A DNA stretch of 64,000 nt from Thalassotalea litorea (GCF_005843925.1 NZ_VCBC01000012.1:62001-126000); one strand, 5' to 3'; shown: positions 25,192 through 34,737, numbered from the stretch's first letter. Translations and numbers: made by a program. Notes: a model not told the origin generated them from the letters alone.

Positions 25192-27852
25192 TTAGAAGCC
25201 GTATTTAACTTCGACACCCGCTTCAAGACCACGGTTTATGGTCACATAAGGCGTACCAAGTACGCCCGCAGTACGACCACCCAAGCTGCCTTCAACGTAA
25301 CGATTATCCAACAGGTTCTTACCCCAAATGGCAAGCTCCCAGTTTTCATTCTCGCTCGCCCAGGAAATACGGGCGTTTAAGTCCTGACGGTCATCATAGT
25401 AGTTAGGAATATCTTCAACAAACGCTGGCTGACCCACTTCAAAGACTCGGGTGTTTTCCGCAAACACATAATCGATATGCAAACGTGTATCGCCAAGGCC
25501 AATGTCCATCATCCAGTCATAGGTCAAGGTGTAATTAACACTGGACTCACCGGATATCGTCATCGCTTCAATCAGCTCCCCTACCGCGTTGTAGAACGCT
25601 TCGGATTCTTGATCCGTTTCACGGTAATCGGTCACCGCACCAAAGGTCATACCGTCGATGATTTCCCATTCCAGCGTCACTTCAACACCATTAAGCACCA
25701 AGTCTTCGTTGACAACCGTTGGCAATGCCTGATTTTGACCCGGAGGCTTGGATTCGACACTGCGTTGACGACCATCGAGTATCGTGTGATAGAAAGCCAA
25801 TGTTGTACGTAAACTCTCGGCTAAGACCCCTTTGTAACCAATTTCCAGGTTTTTCACTTCTTCCGGTTCAAACGGTTGGGTGGCACTGGAAATATTCAAC
25901 GAATCGTAACCACCGGCTTTATAGCCTGTTGCATAGGATGCGAACACCATATGGTCATCATTGATTTGATAACCGGTACCAATACGACCGGTCAACTCAT
26001 TCCAGGATTCTTCCGCGCCAAACTGTGGCACCGCCGGGAATAATATATTGGTCACACCAGGACGCTCTTCGGTAAACTGAGTCTCGGTAATTTCCCAGGT
26101 AAATTCTTTATCATCCCGGGTATAACGAAGACCAAAAAACGCATTCCATTTATCGGTAAACTGGTAATCGAAATCAGAATAAATGCCGTAACTGGTAAAA
26201 TCCCCGGTATTGACAAAATTTTCAGACCAGAACATCCCTGAAAAACTCGGACCAAAAATCAATGGCGAGCCGAACATCTGCGCCGCCAGGTCATAGGTTA
26301 AATCACCGGTCGCAGCAACAAACTCCGGACTTGCATCCATACCAAATGCAGACAACACATTTGACCATTCATCAGCATTCCAAAGATGGTCCATTTCTAA
26401 ACCGGAATCGGCATAGGCTTGATCAACGACATCCGCAAAGCTAACCTGACCAATACAATTGGAAGCATCAAGTCCTTGCAATGTACAGGCATAAATTGCG
26501 GCAGCAGTGTCAACATCACCCATTGCCATATCAATCAAACCCGCTTGCTGCAATCCAGACAGAACTTCGCCGCCAACGACTTGCTTCACCTGGGCATTTA
26601 AGTCTCCGGTGACCAAGCGAGCAACAGTATCTGTGGTGACATTGATTTCAGATTCCTGCCAGACATCTTCTTTAGAATAAGTCACACCACCTACATAACT
26701 TAACTTGTCGCCAACGTAGTTGATTTGCAGCTCATTGTAGAAAATGCTTGAATCTTCATTATTTGAGGTATCGAGATAGCGGGTGATATTTGCAGTCCCG
26801 TCTTCATCCTGACGGTTGACGGTTTCCCATTCACGATAGCTGGTGACAAACTTCATTGACCAATACTGGTCAAAATCATGGTTGATTTTCAGAGTATAAG
26901 CGGTCATATCACGACCTTCGACACCGTGACGCACATCGTTTTCCGCTTTATCCGCAAACGGGTCGATGTTACCAGGAACGCCATCATTAGGGTTTTCCCA
27001 AGCGTATTCACTCAAGCCAATGGCCATCGGCGGTGCTTGCTCCAGGTTATCCCAGTCATAAGAAAAGGTGACATCCGTCCCCTCGCTCACCTGCCATTTC
27101 ACTGAAGCTCTTGCGGCATCATGATTTTCCGCACCCAACTCCCAGATTTTCGTGCCTTCATTCCATTCGGGACGGGCAACGTTGTCGACAAAACCATCTT
27201 GTTCATTGGTTAAGAAGTTTGCTCGAAAATACACATCTTCAAGCAATTCGAAATTGATCATCCCTTCAATACGAACCAGGTTGTCAGTGCCAAATGTGCC
27301 TTTCACAAACCCTTCAAAATCTTCCTGTGGCGCATTCGGGATCATATTAACAACCCCCATCGCCGCATTTTTACCAAATAGGGTACCTTGTGGGCCTTTT
27401 AGCACCTCAATACGCTGCATGTCGGAAAACAATACGTTTTGTGCAGCGCGAGGCATATAGACATCATCAAAGAATGTTGCTGATGAGGGATCGGAACCGA
27501 CACTGATATTGGGGCTAGAGATACCGCGAATGGTTACGCCCGCCTGGGTCATTGTGCCTTCAGAAAAATCAAACCCAGGAATAAACTTATCAATATCCTG
27601 AAGTAAAATTGAACCGGATTCTTCAATCGTATCCGCCGAAACACTATCAACCGTTACCGGAACTTTCATGACATTTTGCACACGTTTTTGTGCGGTAACG
27701 ACGATGACATCGCTAATGTCTTCTTCCGGCTCTGATTGTTCAGCGGCCAACGAGGTGAATGCTGCTGCAGCCAATGACGTAGCCACGGTCTGAGCAATAA
27801 GCTTTTTCCGAAATCTGCCGACAGATTTCCCTGAATTGAATGTAAGAGACAC
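25192..27852 (-). CDS. TonB-dependent receptor, tandem copy B
   Basis: An 886-residue outer-membrane receptor that aligns with copy A along its whole length with only small indels. It has the same RFRKKLIAQTVATSLAAAAF signal region, ISDVIVVTAQKR TonB box region, plug motif RIEVLKGPQGTLFGKNAAMG and C-terminal VEVKYGF. Differences cluster in one loop (about 275-310) while the loop at about 465-590 is nearly identical. It starts at GTG 27852 with GGGGA upstream. The two genes are independent transcripts, each with its own leader palindrome and terminator. The expressed pair might take up two related ligands. Confidence 0.92.
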   Translation of the reverse strand: MSLTFNSGKSVGRFRKKLIAQTVATSLAAAAFTSLAAEQSEPEEDISDVIVVTAQKRVQNVMKVPVTVDSVSADTIEESGSILLQDIDKFIPGFDFSEGTMTQAGVTIRGISSPNISVGSDPSSATFFDDVYMPRAAQNVLFSDMQRIEVLKGPQGTLFGKNAAMGVVNMIPNAPQEDFEGFVKGTFGTDNLVRIEGMINFELLEDVYFRANFLTNEQDGFVDNVARPEWNEGTKIWELGAENHDAARASVKWQVSEGTDVTFSYDWDNLEQAPPMAIGLSEYAWENPNDGVPGNIDPFADKAENDVRHGVEGRDMTAYTLKINHDFDQYWSMKFVTSYREWETVNRQDEDGTANITRYLDTSNNEDSSIFYNELQINYVGDKLSYVGGVTYSKEDVWQESEINVTTDTVARLVTGDLNAQVKQVVGGEVLSGLQQAGLIDMAMGDVDTAAAIYACTLQGLDASNCIGQVSFADVVDQAYADSGLEMDHLWNADEWSNVLSAFGMDASPEFVAATGDLTYDLAAQMFGSPLIFGPSFSGMFWSENFVNTGDFTSYGIYSDFDYQFTDKWNAFFGLRYTRDDKEFTWEITETQFTEERPGVTNILFPAVPQFGAEESWNELTGRIGTGYQINDDHMVFASYATGYKAGGYDSLNISSATQPFEPEEVKNLEIGYKGVLAESLRTTLAFYHTILDGRQRSVESKPPGQNQALPTVVNEDLVLNGVEVTLEWEIIDGMTFGAVTDYRETDQESEAFYNAVGELIEAMTISGESSVNYTLTYDWMMDIGLGDTRLHIDYVFAENTRVFEVGQPAFVEDIPNYYDDRQDLNARISWASENENWELAIWGKNLLDNRYVEGSLGGRTAGVLGTPYVTINRGLEAGVEVKYGF

Positions 27853-27917
27853 TTCTTTTCCCCAATAAGTTATTGTTATCTTCGGTTACTATCTGGTTCT
27901 GGAAGGCTAAATTTTAG

Positions 27918-27940
27918 TGTGTTGCAACCCTTGCAACACA
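27918..27940 (-). promoter_or_regulatory. Leader palindrome of receptor copy B
   Basis: TGTGTTGCAA (27918-27927) and TTGCAACACA (27931-27940) form a perfect 10-bp inverted repeat around CCC, 66 bases upstream of the GTG start. The flanking leader is conserved with copy A. It could be an operator or an RNA hairpin. Confidence 0.65.
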
Positions 27941-28064
27941 TTATTGATATCACAACGACGTATTAACACAAAGATATTTTTGTTACCTTCTTTGAAAACT
28001 TGCCAAAAATTTGTTAATTTTTGCTCGCAAATCAACTAATTCATTAACAAATAGAAGCAGTAAA

Positions 28065-28703
28065 ATGATGGTCAGTATTAACCCTGCAACAACAAAAATG
28101 TCTGTTTTCCCGGTCCTGTTCGTGTGCCTTTGTGCGCTGCTGGTCAACGGTTGCGGTGGCCCACAATTAAAGCCATTAGACAGTGATGCCACCATTCTTG
28201 CGTTTGGGGATAGCCTAACCGCCGGCAAAGGCGTAGCTATTGAGCAAAGTTACCCGACAGTGTTAAGCCAGCTAACTGGGTTGGACGTGATCAATGCCGG
28301 AGTTTCCGGTGAAATCAGCAAAGATGGCCTTGCGCGTCTACCAGAGGTGCTTGACCAATACCCGGTCGATTTAATGATATTGATAGAAGGCGGCAATGAT
28401 ATTTTACGAAATCTGGATCTAAGCCAAACCCAGGAAAACCTGGATCAGATGATTCAACTTGCTAAACATCGAGGCATTGACGTTGTGCTGTTTGGCGTAC
28501 CGAAAAAGAGTCTATTTTCTGACAGCGCAGATTTTTATCACGTTTTAGCCAACAAACATGGGTTAATTTTTGATGATGAATTGATCGCAGATATGCTGCG
28601 TTCATCGCAATTTAAATCCGACAGCGTTCACTTTAACCAAAAAGGCTATTACAAGCTCGCGGCTCGCGCCCATGAACTACTGCAAGATAACGGCGCCCTG
28701 TAA
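28065..28703 (+). CDS. GDSL/SGNH-family esterase (TesA-like), probable lipoprotein
   Basis: A 212-residue SGNH hydrolase. An N-terminal hydrophobic segment ends in LLVNGCGG, a lipobox-like site. The catalytic serine lies in FGDSLTAG (block I), block II glycine in NAGVSGE, block III asparagine in EGGNDIL, and block V in DSVHFNQKGY with the Asp/His pair. This set matches the TesA/arylesterase branch, which cleaves acyl esters or thioesters in the cell envelope. ATGs at 28065 and 28068 are preferred to the upstream reading from 28011. It runs divergently from receptor copy B. Confidence 0.87.
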   Translation: MMVSINPATTKMSVFPVLFVCLCALLVNGCGGPQLKPLDSDATILAFGDSLTAGKGVAIEQSYPTVLSQLTGLDVINAGVSGEISKDGLARLPEVLDQYPVDLMILIEGGNDILRNLDLSQTQENLDQMIQLAKHRGIDVVLFGVPKKSLFSDSADFYHVLANKHGLIFDDELIADMLRSSQFKSDSVHFNQKGYYKLAARAHELLQDNGAL

Positions 28704-28755
28704 TCCAGCAATGATTACCCTAATTCGGTGATCCTGCGATTGATACCCCAATAGA

Positions 28756-28772
28756 GCAAAATATTATTTTGC
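28756..28772. promoter_or_regulatory. Lrp-type palindrome, site 1
   Basis: GCAAAATATTATTTTGC is a perfect 17-bp palindrome in the gap between the esterase gene and the 3' end of the Lrp/AsnC regulator gene. The 16-bp part CAAAATATTATTTTGC recurs exactly at 29498-29513. Confidence 0.65.
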
Positions 28773-28855
28773 ATATCGATTAAAATCGGTTCAATGGATC
28801 TTTTCATCTGCCTTTATGGTCGTATAAGTTATCAATATTTATGAGTCAAAGACGG

Positions 28856-29383
28856 TTAGCTATCGTCCATTTGGGTATTTTCATCAAACCATTTCAAATG
28901 TGCCAATGGGTAGCCTAAAAAGAATTTAGTCCGGTCTAACACGATCCGAGTCTTGATACGTTTAATGCAAAGTTCAGATTTGTCAGACAACCTGTCGCAC
29001 GCTTCGTTAAGCGCCTTAATGTCTGAAAAGCAACACAAAGAAATAAAGTCCACTTCTCCACTCATGCGCATACAATCCATAATCTGGGGGATCTCATCAA
29101 TCGCAGCAGCGAATTTTCGACATACCGGCGCACTGTTATCCGCCAGAGTAAATTCAATGTAAGCCAATACATGTTCACAAATCTGCTCAAGATTGACATC
29201 TGCATGGAAGGTTCGAAAATAGCCCGCTTCTTTTAATGATTTAACGCGTTGAAAACAGGCGCTGGGAGACAGATTCACCTTTGCCGCCAACTCGACGTTG
29301 GTTAAATCCGCCTGCAAATGCAAGGTTGCTAATATCTTTTTGTTATAACTGTCAATTTTTATCGTTTTCTTCATTTGAACCAT
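28856..29383 (-). CDS. Lrp/AsnC-family transcriptional regulator
   Basis: A 175-residue regulator. The N-terminal helix-turn-helix is IDSYNKKILATLHLQADLTNVELAAKVNLSPSACFQRVKSLKEAGYF (about 8-54), followed by the alpha/beta RAM (Lrp effector) domain with VLAYIEFTLAD and the MRMSGEVDFISLCCFSD motif. It is divergent from a TonB receptor gene, with a perfect palindrome in the shared upstream region, so it probably controls the receptor-permease-DUF917 genes. The ATG at 29383 or 29374 is possible; neither has a strong binding site. Confidence 0.9.
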   Translation of the reverse strand: MVQMKKTIKIDSYNKKILATLHLQADLTNVELAAKVNLSPSACFQRVKSLKEAGYFRTFHADVNLEQICEHVLAYIEFTLADNSAPVCRKFAAAIDEIPQIMDCMRMSGEVDFISLCCFSDIKALNEACDRLSDKSELCIKRIKTRIVLDRTKFFLGYPLAHLKWFDENTQMDDS

Positions 29384-29497
29384 GGCTTAGAAAAGGCAAC
29401 GTTATGACTACCAACACAACATTTGAGGTGGTAGCTAATTATTTATAGTGTCTGAACTACAATTTCAGAAAATTATCTATTACTCAACCGGCTATAA

Positions 29498-29513
29498 CAA
29501 AATATTATTTTGC
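29498..29513. promoter_or_regulatory. Lrp-type palindrome, site 2, in the divergent promoter region
   Basis: CAAAATATTATTTTGC lies 115 bases upstream of the regulator start and 67 bases upstream of the receptor start. It repeats site 1 exactly. A+T-rich 15-17-bp palindromes fit Lrp/AsnC binding, and a partial copy CAAAATATTCA lies at 33110 before the DUF917 gene. Confidence 0.65.
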
Positions 29514-29579
29514 CCATCAAGTAGACAATAGACATCAAGAATAAAAACATACCGTTATCATACCCCAAAGGTGGAAGTT

Positions 29580-31733
29580 ATGAATAAAAGAGTTAGTGGT
29601 TATTTTGCGCCGTCAATACTGGCCAGTGCAATTGCGTTATCGTTTTCATTGCCTGTATATGCTCAACAGCAGGAGTCTGCTAAAGACCATAATGACATTG
29701 AAACGATAGAGGTGACCGCCCGTGGTCGTGTAGAAACCATTCAATCGGTTCCCGATTCCGTTACGGCGTTTAGCGCTGACGATATTGAAAGTGCGCGAAT
29801 TACTAATATCCGCGATGTTGCCAACCTAACTCCTAATCTCACCGCTTTGGATAATTTCCGTCCGGGTCTTGCAAGAATCAATATCCGTGGATTAATCACA
29901 CCGCAAGTCGGTGATCCACCGTTAGCCTTCGTTGTTGATGGTGTAACCGCCTCAGATATTGAATTTATTAACCAGGATTTGGTTGATATTGAACGTATCG
30001 AAGTCATGCGAGGTGCGCAAGGCGCATTGTATGGTCGAGGTGCGGTTGGTGGTGCGATTCTAATCACCACAAAACAACCTTACGAAGACCTTGAAGGCAC
30101 CATAAAAGGCTCGATTGGCAATGGCAACACCTATGAATTAAACGGGGTGTTATCTGGTTCATTGAATGAGCAGGATACCGCTTATTTTCGCATTGGTGGC
30201 TACTCCAAAAGTACTGATGGCTTGATCAATAATACCTTCCTAGACGAGGAAGCCGATTACCTTGATGAAGAATCAATTTTTGGTCAACTGCATTTCGAAT
30301 TATTCGATGCAACCACAGTGTCGTTAAAAAGTCGTTTCACTACGAGTGACGCCGGCTTTGCTTATTATCAGGGAGTCACTGAAAACTCTGTCGAAGATTT
30401 CTCGATCGAGACTTCACAAAATATTCGCAACAACGATGTCCGAGATGTGAAAGAGTTTAGTGCTAAACTGTCCCATGATTTCACGTTTGCCACTTTGGAT
30501 CTAATTTCTGCTTACCACAGCTCAGAAAACGAACACTTTTACGATGGTGACTACTCCGCGGATCCAACCTATGAAGAAGACGAATTCGGATTTATCTTAC
30601 GGGCGCCATTTGGGACCGAAGGTTTATTTGACGTAGAGTCAGTAACGGTCGAAGCACGATTAACCTCATTAACAGACGGCGACCTGCGCTGGGCGGTTTC
30701 AAGCTTCTACCAAGATAAAGAGCGTGATAACACCATCAATTTCTTTGATGATTTATTGGGTGATGTCCCACTCGCACGAAGTGATTTTAGCAATGACTTA
30801 ATTTATCTAACCATTGCCGACATCAACTCGAGTGAGGCCTGGGCGATAGCAGGTCAGGTAAATTACGATGTCACGGATAAACTGGAGCTTACCGGTGCAC
30901 TTCGTTATGACTATGATGACCGTCAATCCTTTGATCCTAATTTCAAAGACGAAACGATTGCGAATAAAGATTTCAGCCAATGGCAACCAAAAGCCACTCT
31001 TGCTTATCAGTTAAACCCTGATTTACTAATATATACCGGCTACTCAAAAGGGTTTAGAAGCGGAGGTTTTAACGAACCCGCACCCGGTATTGACCGAGTC
31101 TATGATAAAGAAACATCGGACAGCTATGAACTAGGGTTTAAATCGACATTATTTGATGGCATGGCAACCCTAAATGGTGCCCTATTCGCGATCGATCAAA
31201 CAAACGCGCAGATCACTCAATTTAACGTCGATACGTTTACCTTGGAAAATCTAGCGATTGATGAAGTGATGACCCAAGGTTTAGAATTAGAACTCGCACT
31301 TAACCTAACCGATAATCTGGACCTGCAATTAAGTGGTGGCTGGATAGACTCAGAGATCAAAGCGTTTTCCAGACGACCTGAATTAGAAGGTCGTTCACAG
31401 GTTTGGGTGTCGGACTTTAACTATGCGATGTCACTGAATCACAGTATTGTGATCAGTGAAAACTGGTCGTTAAATTCACGAGCAGATGTGCAGATGCTTG
31501 GGCCAAGATATTTCGACATTGAAGCACCAGAAATTGAATCTTCAACGAATACGTTTTTGAATGCCAATATTGGCCTGGTTTCCGATCAGTGGGCAATTCA
31601 ACTGTATGCGAAAAATCTTACCGATGAGCGTACTATTGAAGACAACTTTTTCTATGGCGATGGCGTGACAGAATTTGCGCGCTTGCCGAACAAGCCCCGC
31701 AGTTATGGCGTAGAAGTAACATACAGTTTTTAA
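29580..31733 (+). CDS. TonB-dependent receptor (Lrp-linked)
   Basis: A 717-residue outer-membrane receptor: signal peptide (about 1-30, ending VYAQQ), TonB box region ETIEVTARGR, plug with RIEVMRGAQGALYGRGAVGGAI, and a barrel ending in VEVTYSF. It is clearly distinct from the duplicated pair at 22140-27852. The ATG at 29580 follows the AAGGTGGA ribosome binding site; the GTG at 29571 is inside that site. Followed by a terminator and, 47 bases later, a nucleobase-type permease, it probably feeds the same substrate through the outer membrane. Confidence 0.92.
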   Translation: MNKRVSGYFAPSILASAIALSFSLPVYAQQQESAKDHNDIETIEVTARGRVETIQSVPDSVTAFSADDIESARITNIRDVANLTPNLTALDNFRPGLARINIRGLITPQVGDPPLAFVVDGVTASDIEFINQDLVDIERIEVMRGAQGALYGRGAVGGAILITTKQPYEDLEGTIKGSIGNGNTYELNGVLSGSLNEQDTAYFRIGGYSKSTDGLINNTFLDEEADYLDEESIFGQLHFELFDATTVSLKSRFTTSDAGFAYYQGVTENSVEDFSIETSQNIRNNDVRDVKEFSAKLSHDFTFATLDLISAYHSSENEHFYDGDYSADPTYEEDEFGFILRAPFGTEGLFDVESVTVEARLTSLTDGDLRWAVSSFYQDKERDNTINFFDDLLGDVPLARSDFSNDLIYLTIADINSSEAWAIAGQVNYDVTDKLELTGALRYDYDDRQSFDPNFKDETIANKDFSQWQPKATLAYQLNPDLLIYTGYSKGFRSGGFNEPAPGIDRVYDKETSDSYELGFKSTLFDGMATLNGALFAIDQTNAQITQFNVDTFTLENLAIDEVMTQGLELELALNLTDNLDLQLSGGWIDSEIKAFSRRPELEGRSQVWVSDFNYAMSLNHSIVISENWSLNSRADVQMLGPRYFDIEAPEIESSTNTFLNANIGLVSDQWAIQLYAKNLTDERTIEDNFFYGDGVTEFARLPNKPRSYGVEVTYSF

Positions 31734-31743
31734 TCGTTAATTT

Positions 31744-31770
31744 GGCCCCTGCAAGGGGCCTTTATTTTTC
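31744..31770 (+). terminator. Terminator between receptor and permease genes
   Basis: GGCCCCT (31744-31750) pairs perfectly with AGGGGCC (31754-31760), followed by TTTATTTTT. The permease starts ten bases later, so read-through would set the receptor:permease ratio. Confidence 0.85.
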
Positions 31771-31779
31771 GGAACAATA

Positions 31780-33081
31780 ATGCCCGAACCTAGTAACAGT
31801 TCTCAGTTAGAGAATAATGATTATGCAACCCAACCGGTGCAAAAGTCTGACACAGTCAATGGCTTTAAAATTGCCATGATTAATGGCAGCCTTGCATTTT
31901 CAGTCCCAGGTTTAATCACCGGTATCGAAGTGGGGAATGCTATAGGGTTCCAAGACAGCCTTATTGCCTTTCTCATTGGCGGTCTGTTTCTCGCAATTCT
32001 CGGCGCTATTACGGGGATTGTCGGTCGTCAGAATCGCCTTACATCCTGCATGACATTGAAATTCGTGTTTGGCCGCAATGGTGCGGATATTATTAGTGCA
32101 TTATTTGTTCTGGCACTACTCGGTTGGTATGGCATCAATCTTGATTTATTCAGCGCTTCGCTATCCGAATTGAGTTGGCAGCTATTTTCCTATACGCCCG
32201 ATATAATCGCCTTAGAAATTGTTATCGGTATGGTAATAACTTTCACCACCATTTTCGGCTTTAGAATGATTGAGAAGATATCCAACTGGCTGGTTCCTGT
32301 ATTTATTATCCTGCTGTTATATCTACTGTTTCAAAGTCTGATGACTATCGACTGGCAAAATATTGCCCCTGGTGTTGCGGCATCTATGAGTTTATCTGAA
32401 GCGATTGCCATTGTTGTTGGCAGCTTTATTGTTAGTGTCGTTCTTATGCCAGATTTCACCCGTTTTGCCCGCACAAATAAAGATGCAGTCACGGCTTCCG
32501 TATTACCATTTTTAGGCATTAGCAGCTTCGTGTATATCGTATCTGCCATAGCCGGTCTGGCAGCCGCCAGTAATGATGTATTAGCGGTAATGTTAACGCT
32601 TGGCTTGGGTTCTGCAGCGCTATTTTTGCTAATCGCTTCAAGCTGGATCACCAACGTTGTTAATTTGTACAGCGCAGCGCTTGGCACCAATGCGATCGTG
32701 AACAAGTGGCAAGAAAAAACCATCATCATCGCGATGGGGGTCATTGGCACGATCGTCGCTTCAATGAACTTACTTGACCGTTTTACCGATTTTCTGTTTG
32801 GATTATCTGTTGTTTTTACACCCGTAGCCGCAATTTACATCATCGATTTTTTTGTCATTCGTGCGAAAAAACTGTACTCAATTTCCGATTTAGACCAGAC
32901 CGCGAGATTTTCATTTGCAGCACTTTCAGCTTGGTTATTGGGGATAGCAATGGCCATATCCGTAAACTCAAATTATTTCACAATAACCACCTTTGAAGTG
33001 GTTGATGCGTTATTGATTGCGGCTCTGGCGTACATGGTATTGATAAAAGCCGAAGAGGTTTTTAAGGCTAGTAAGGTTTAG
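31780..33081 (+). CDS. NCS1-family nucleobase/hydantoin permease (CodB-like)
   Basis: A 433-residue inner-membrane protein with about twelve hydrophobic segments and the NCS1 signatures: an early NGSLAFSVPGLITGIEVG with the sodium/substrate helix, then LGWYGINLDLFS, and VVLMPDFTRFARTNKDA in the middle. The CodB/cytosine-purine branch moves purines, cytosine, allantoin or hydantoins with H+ or Na+. It sits between a TonB receptor and a DUF917 gene. The substrate is not predictable from sequence by eye. Confidence 0.87.
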   Translation: MPEPSNSSQLENNDYATQPVQKSDTVNGFKIAMINGSLAFSVPGLITGIEVGNAIGFQDSLIAFLIGGLFLAILGAITGIVGRQNRLTSCMTLKFVFGRNGADIISALFVLALLGWYGINLDLFSASLSELSWQLFSYTPDIIALEIVIGMVITFTTIFGFRMIEKISNWLVPVFIILLLYLLFQSLMTIDWQNIAPGVAASMSLSEAIAIVVGSFIVSVVLMPDFTRFARTNKDAVTASVLPFLGISSFVYIVSAIAGLAAASNDVLAVMLTLGLGSAALFLLIASSWITNVVNLYSAALGTNAIVNKWQEKTIIIAMGVIGTIVASMNLLDRFTDFLFGLSVVFTPVAAIYIIDFFVIRAKKLYSISDLDQTARFSFAALSAWLLGIAMAISVNSNYFTITTFEVVDALLIAALAYMVLIKAEEVFKASKV

Positions 33082-33237
33082 TCATTAATTTTTAAAACTT
33101 CGCTAATTTCAAAATATTCATCGGCAAATCGCCTACAGGTGTAAATACTATATTGCGCCGAACACGATAAAATCGACGAAGACGAATTCAATCGAATATA
33201 ACACTGAAGGTAGCATTATTTTGGACCAGATATTCCC

Positions 33238-34353
33238 ATGAAAGTGACAAATTTAAGCCGTCTCGATCTCACCGATATTCTCTATGGCTGTGCTATTTTA
33301 GGTACCGGGGGCGGAGGTGAGCTAGAAGAGGGATTCGACTACATAGATCGGGCTTTTGCCGCAGGAAAAGAGTTTAAGTTAGTCAGTATCGATGACGCGC
33401 CACAAGATGCAATGGTATGTACTCCATACATGTTAGGTGCGCTCACCCCATTAGCTGCAGAACAAGAATTGCAGTATAACCACCTGCCCAAAAACACCGA
33501 ACCGGCAATAATGACCGCTTTCAAACGCCTGCAAAAATACACTGGCGATGAGTATTTTGGCACTATCTGCTGTGAGCTTGGTGGCTCTAACACCGCGATT
33601 TCTTTTTATCTGGCGGCAATGTTTGATGGCTACATTATTGATGCAGATCCGGCTGGCAGAGCAGTACCTGAAATTACCCATTCCACTTATTACTTTAATG
33701 ATCTTGACGCAGCTCCTATCATCACCGCCAATGAATTTGGCGAATGCTTCGTATTGGAAAACATCATCGATGATCAACGAGCGGAGCATGTCGTGCGAGC
33801 ACTGTCCATGGTGAGTCGCAACGATATCGCGGCAATCGATCACGCCATGTCAGTATCAAAAATCAAAGATGCCGTTATTAAAGGAACAATTTCCAAGGCG
33901 TTAGCCATCGGCAAAGCATTTCGCATCGCCAAGCAGGAATCTTTGGATATCGCCGCTCAAGTTGCGTCCCATGGCGGAGGTTATATTGCATTTAAAGGCG
34001 TAGTTAAAGACTTTAAATTTTTCACCGAAGATGGATTCACATTAGGTCAGGTCGTAATTTCGGGTATTGATCAACATGCAGGAAATACCTATGAATTGCA
34101 GGTGAAAAATGAAAACCTGGTTGGTTATTGCAATGGCGAGGTAGACGTGACCATACCGGATCTAATCTGTTGTCTTGATTTAGATAACAAAGAACCTGTG
34201 ACAAATCCTAATTTTCATCACAATATGCAAGTTGCGATAATTATCCTGCCAGCGCCTAAGGAATTCACGACCCCTCGTGGCCTTGAGGCATTTGGTCCCA
34301 GCTATGCAGGACTCGATATTCAATATGCACCTGCGATAAAACCGTTGCGTTAA
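33238..34353 (+). CDS. DUF917-family protein (hydantoinase/OXP-associated type)
   Basis: A 371-residue cytoplasmic protein of the DUF917 (S-methyl thiohydantoin desulfurase-like) family: an N-terminal LDLTDILYGCAILGTGGGGE glycine-rich start, MLGALTP, and a central FDGYIIDADPAGRAVPEI block with conserved Asp/Pro/Gly/Arg. Family members occur with hydantoinases and amidohydrolases and often with NCS1 permeases, supporting a hydantoin- or nucleobase-like substrate. It lies 156 bases after the permease, with a partial Lrp-type site in the gap at 33110. Confidence 0.85.
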   Translation: MKVTNLSRLDLTDILYGCAILGTGGGGELEEGFDYIDRAFAAGKEFKLVSIDDAPQDAMVCTPYMLGALTPLAAEQELQYNHLPKNTEPAIMTAFKRLQKYTGDEYFGTICCELGGSNTAISFYLAAMFDGYIIDADPAGRAVPEITHSTYYFNDLDAAPIITANEFGECFVLENIIDDQRAEHVVRALSMVSRNDIAAIDHAMSVSKIKDAVIKGTISKALAIGKAFRIAKQESLDIAAQVASHGGGYIAFKGVVKDFKFFTEDGFTLGQVVISGIDQHAGNTYELQVKNENLVGYCNGEVDVTIPDLICCLDLDNKEPVTNPNFHHNMQVAIIILPAPKEFTTPRGLEAFGPSYAGLDIQYAPAIKPLR

Positions 34354-34360
34354 AAATCTG

Positions 34361-34384
34361 CCGATCACCTAGCACAGTGGTCGG
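34361..34384 (+). terminator. Possible terminator after the DUF917 gene
   Basis: CCGATCAC (34361-34368) pairs with GTGGTCGG (34377-34384) with one wobble, followed by TATTATT, eight bases after the stop. Confidence 0.5.
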
Positions 34385-34737
34385 TATTATTGGCAACTGC
34401 GTGCTTGCCATTTCGTATCAACCCACTCTTTCAACCATTTAAACTAAGTTTACAATTTAACCTTAGATAACTGACACACAACAATGTAAATAAAATGTAA
34501 TTTCTTTGCATCAAAATGTAAAGGGTTCACTTTTTGACCACTCTTGTTACAAAGATGTAAAGAATTAAAAACCACTTAAAATATATACAAAACAATCGAT
34601 TAGGATAATAACCAACAATACCAAGCATTGTTTAATTATCGACCTATTGATGTTTTTTTAAAGAAAACTTAACCTCTTGCCACACTTTTACTGAAACCCG
34701 TATTTTCTTTATTCAGTAACGCCAGTAGTGAGGTTAT
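34385..34737 (+). promoter_or_regulatory. Upstream region of the M15-like gene with repeated ATGTAAA motifs
   Basis: Four copies of ATGTAAA or ATGTAAT start at 34484, 34495, 34516 and 34555, about one, two and nearly four helical turns apart. TTGACC (34534-34539) with TGTAAA (34556-34561) could act as a weak promoter at a 16-base spacing. No gene is supported in this 350-base stretch. The gene start at 34738 has GTGAGG four bases before TAT-ATG. Confidence 0.45.
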
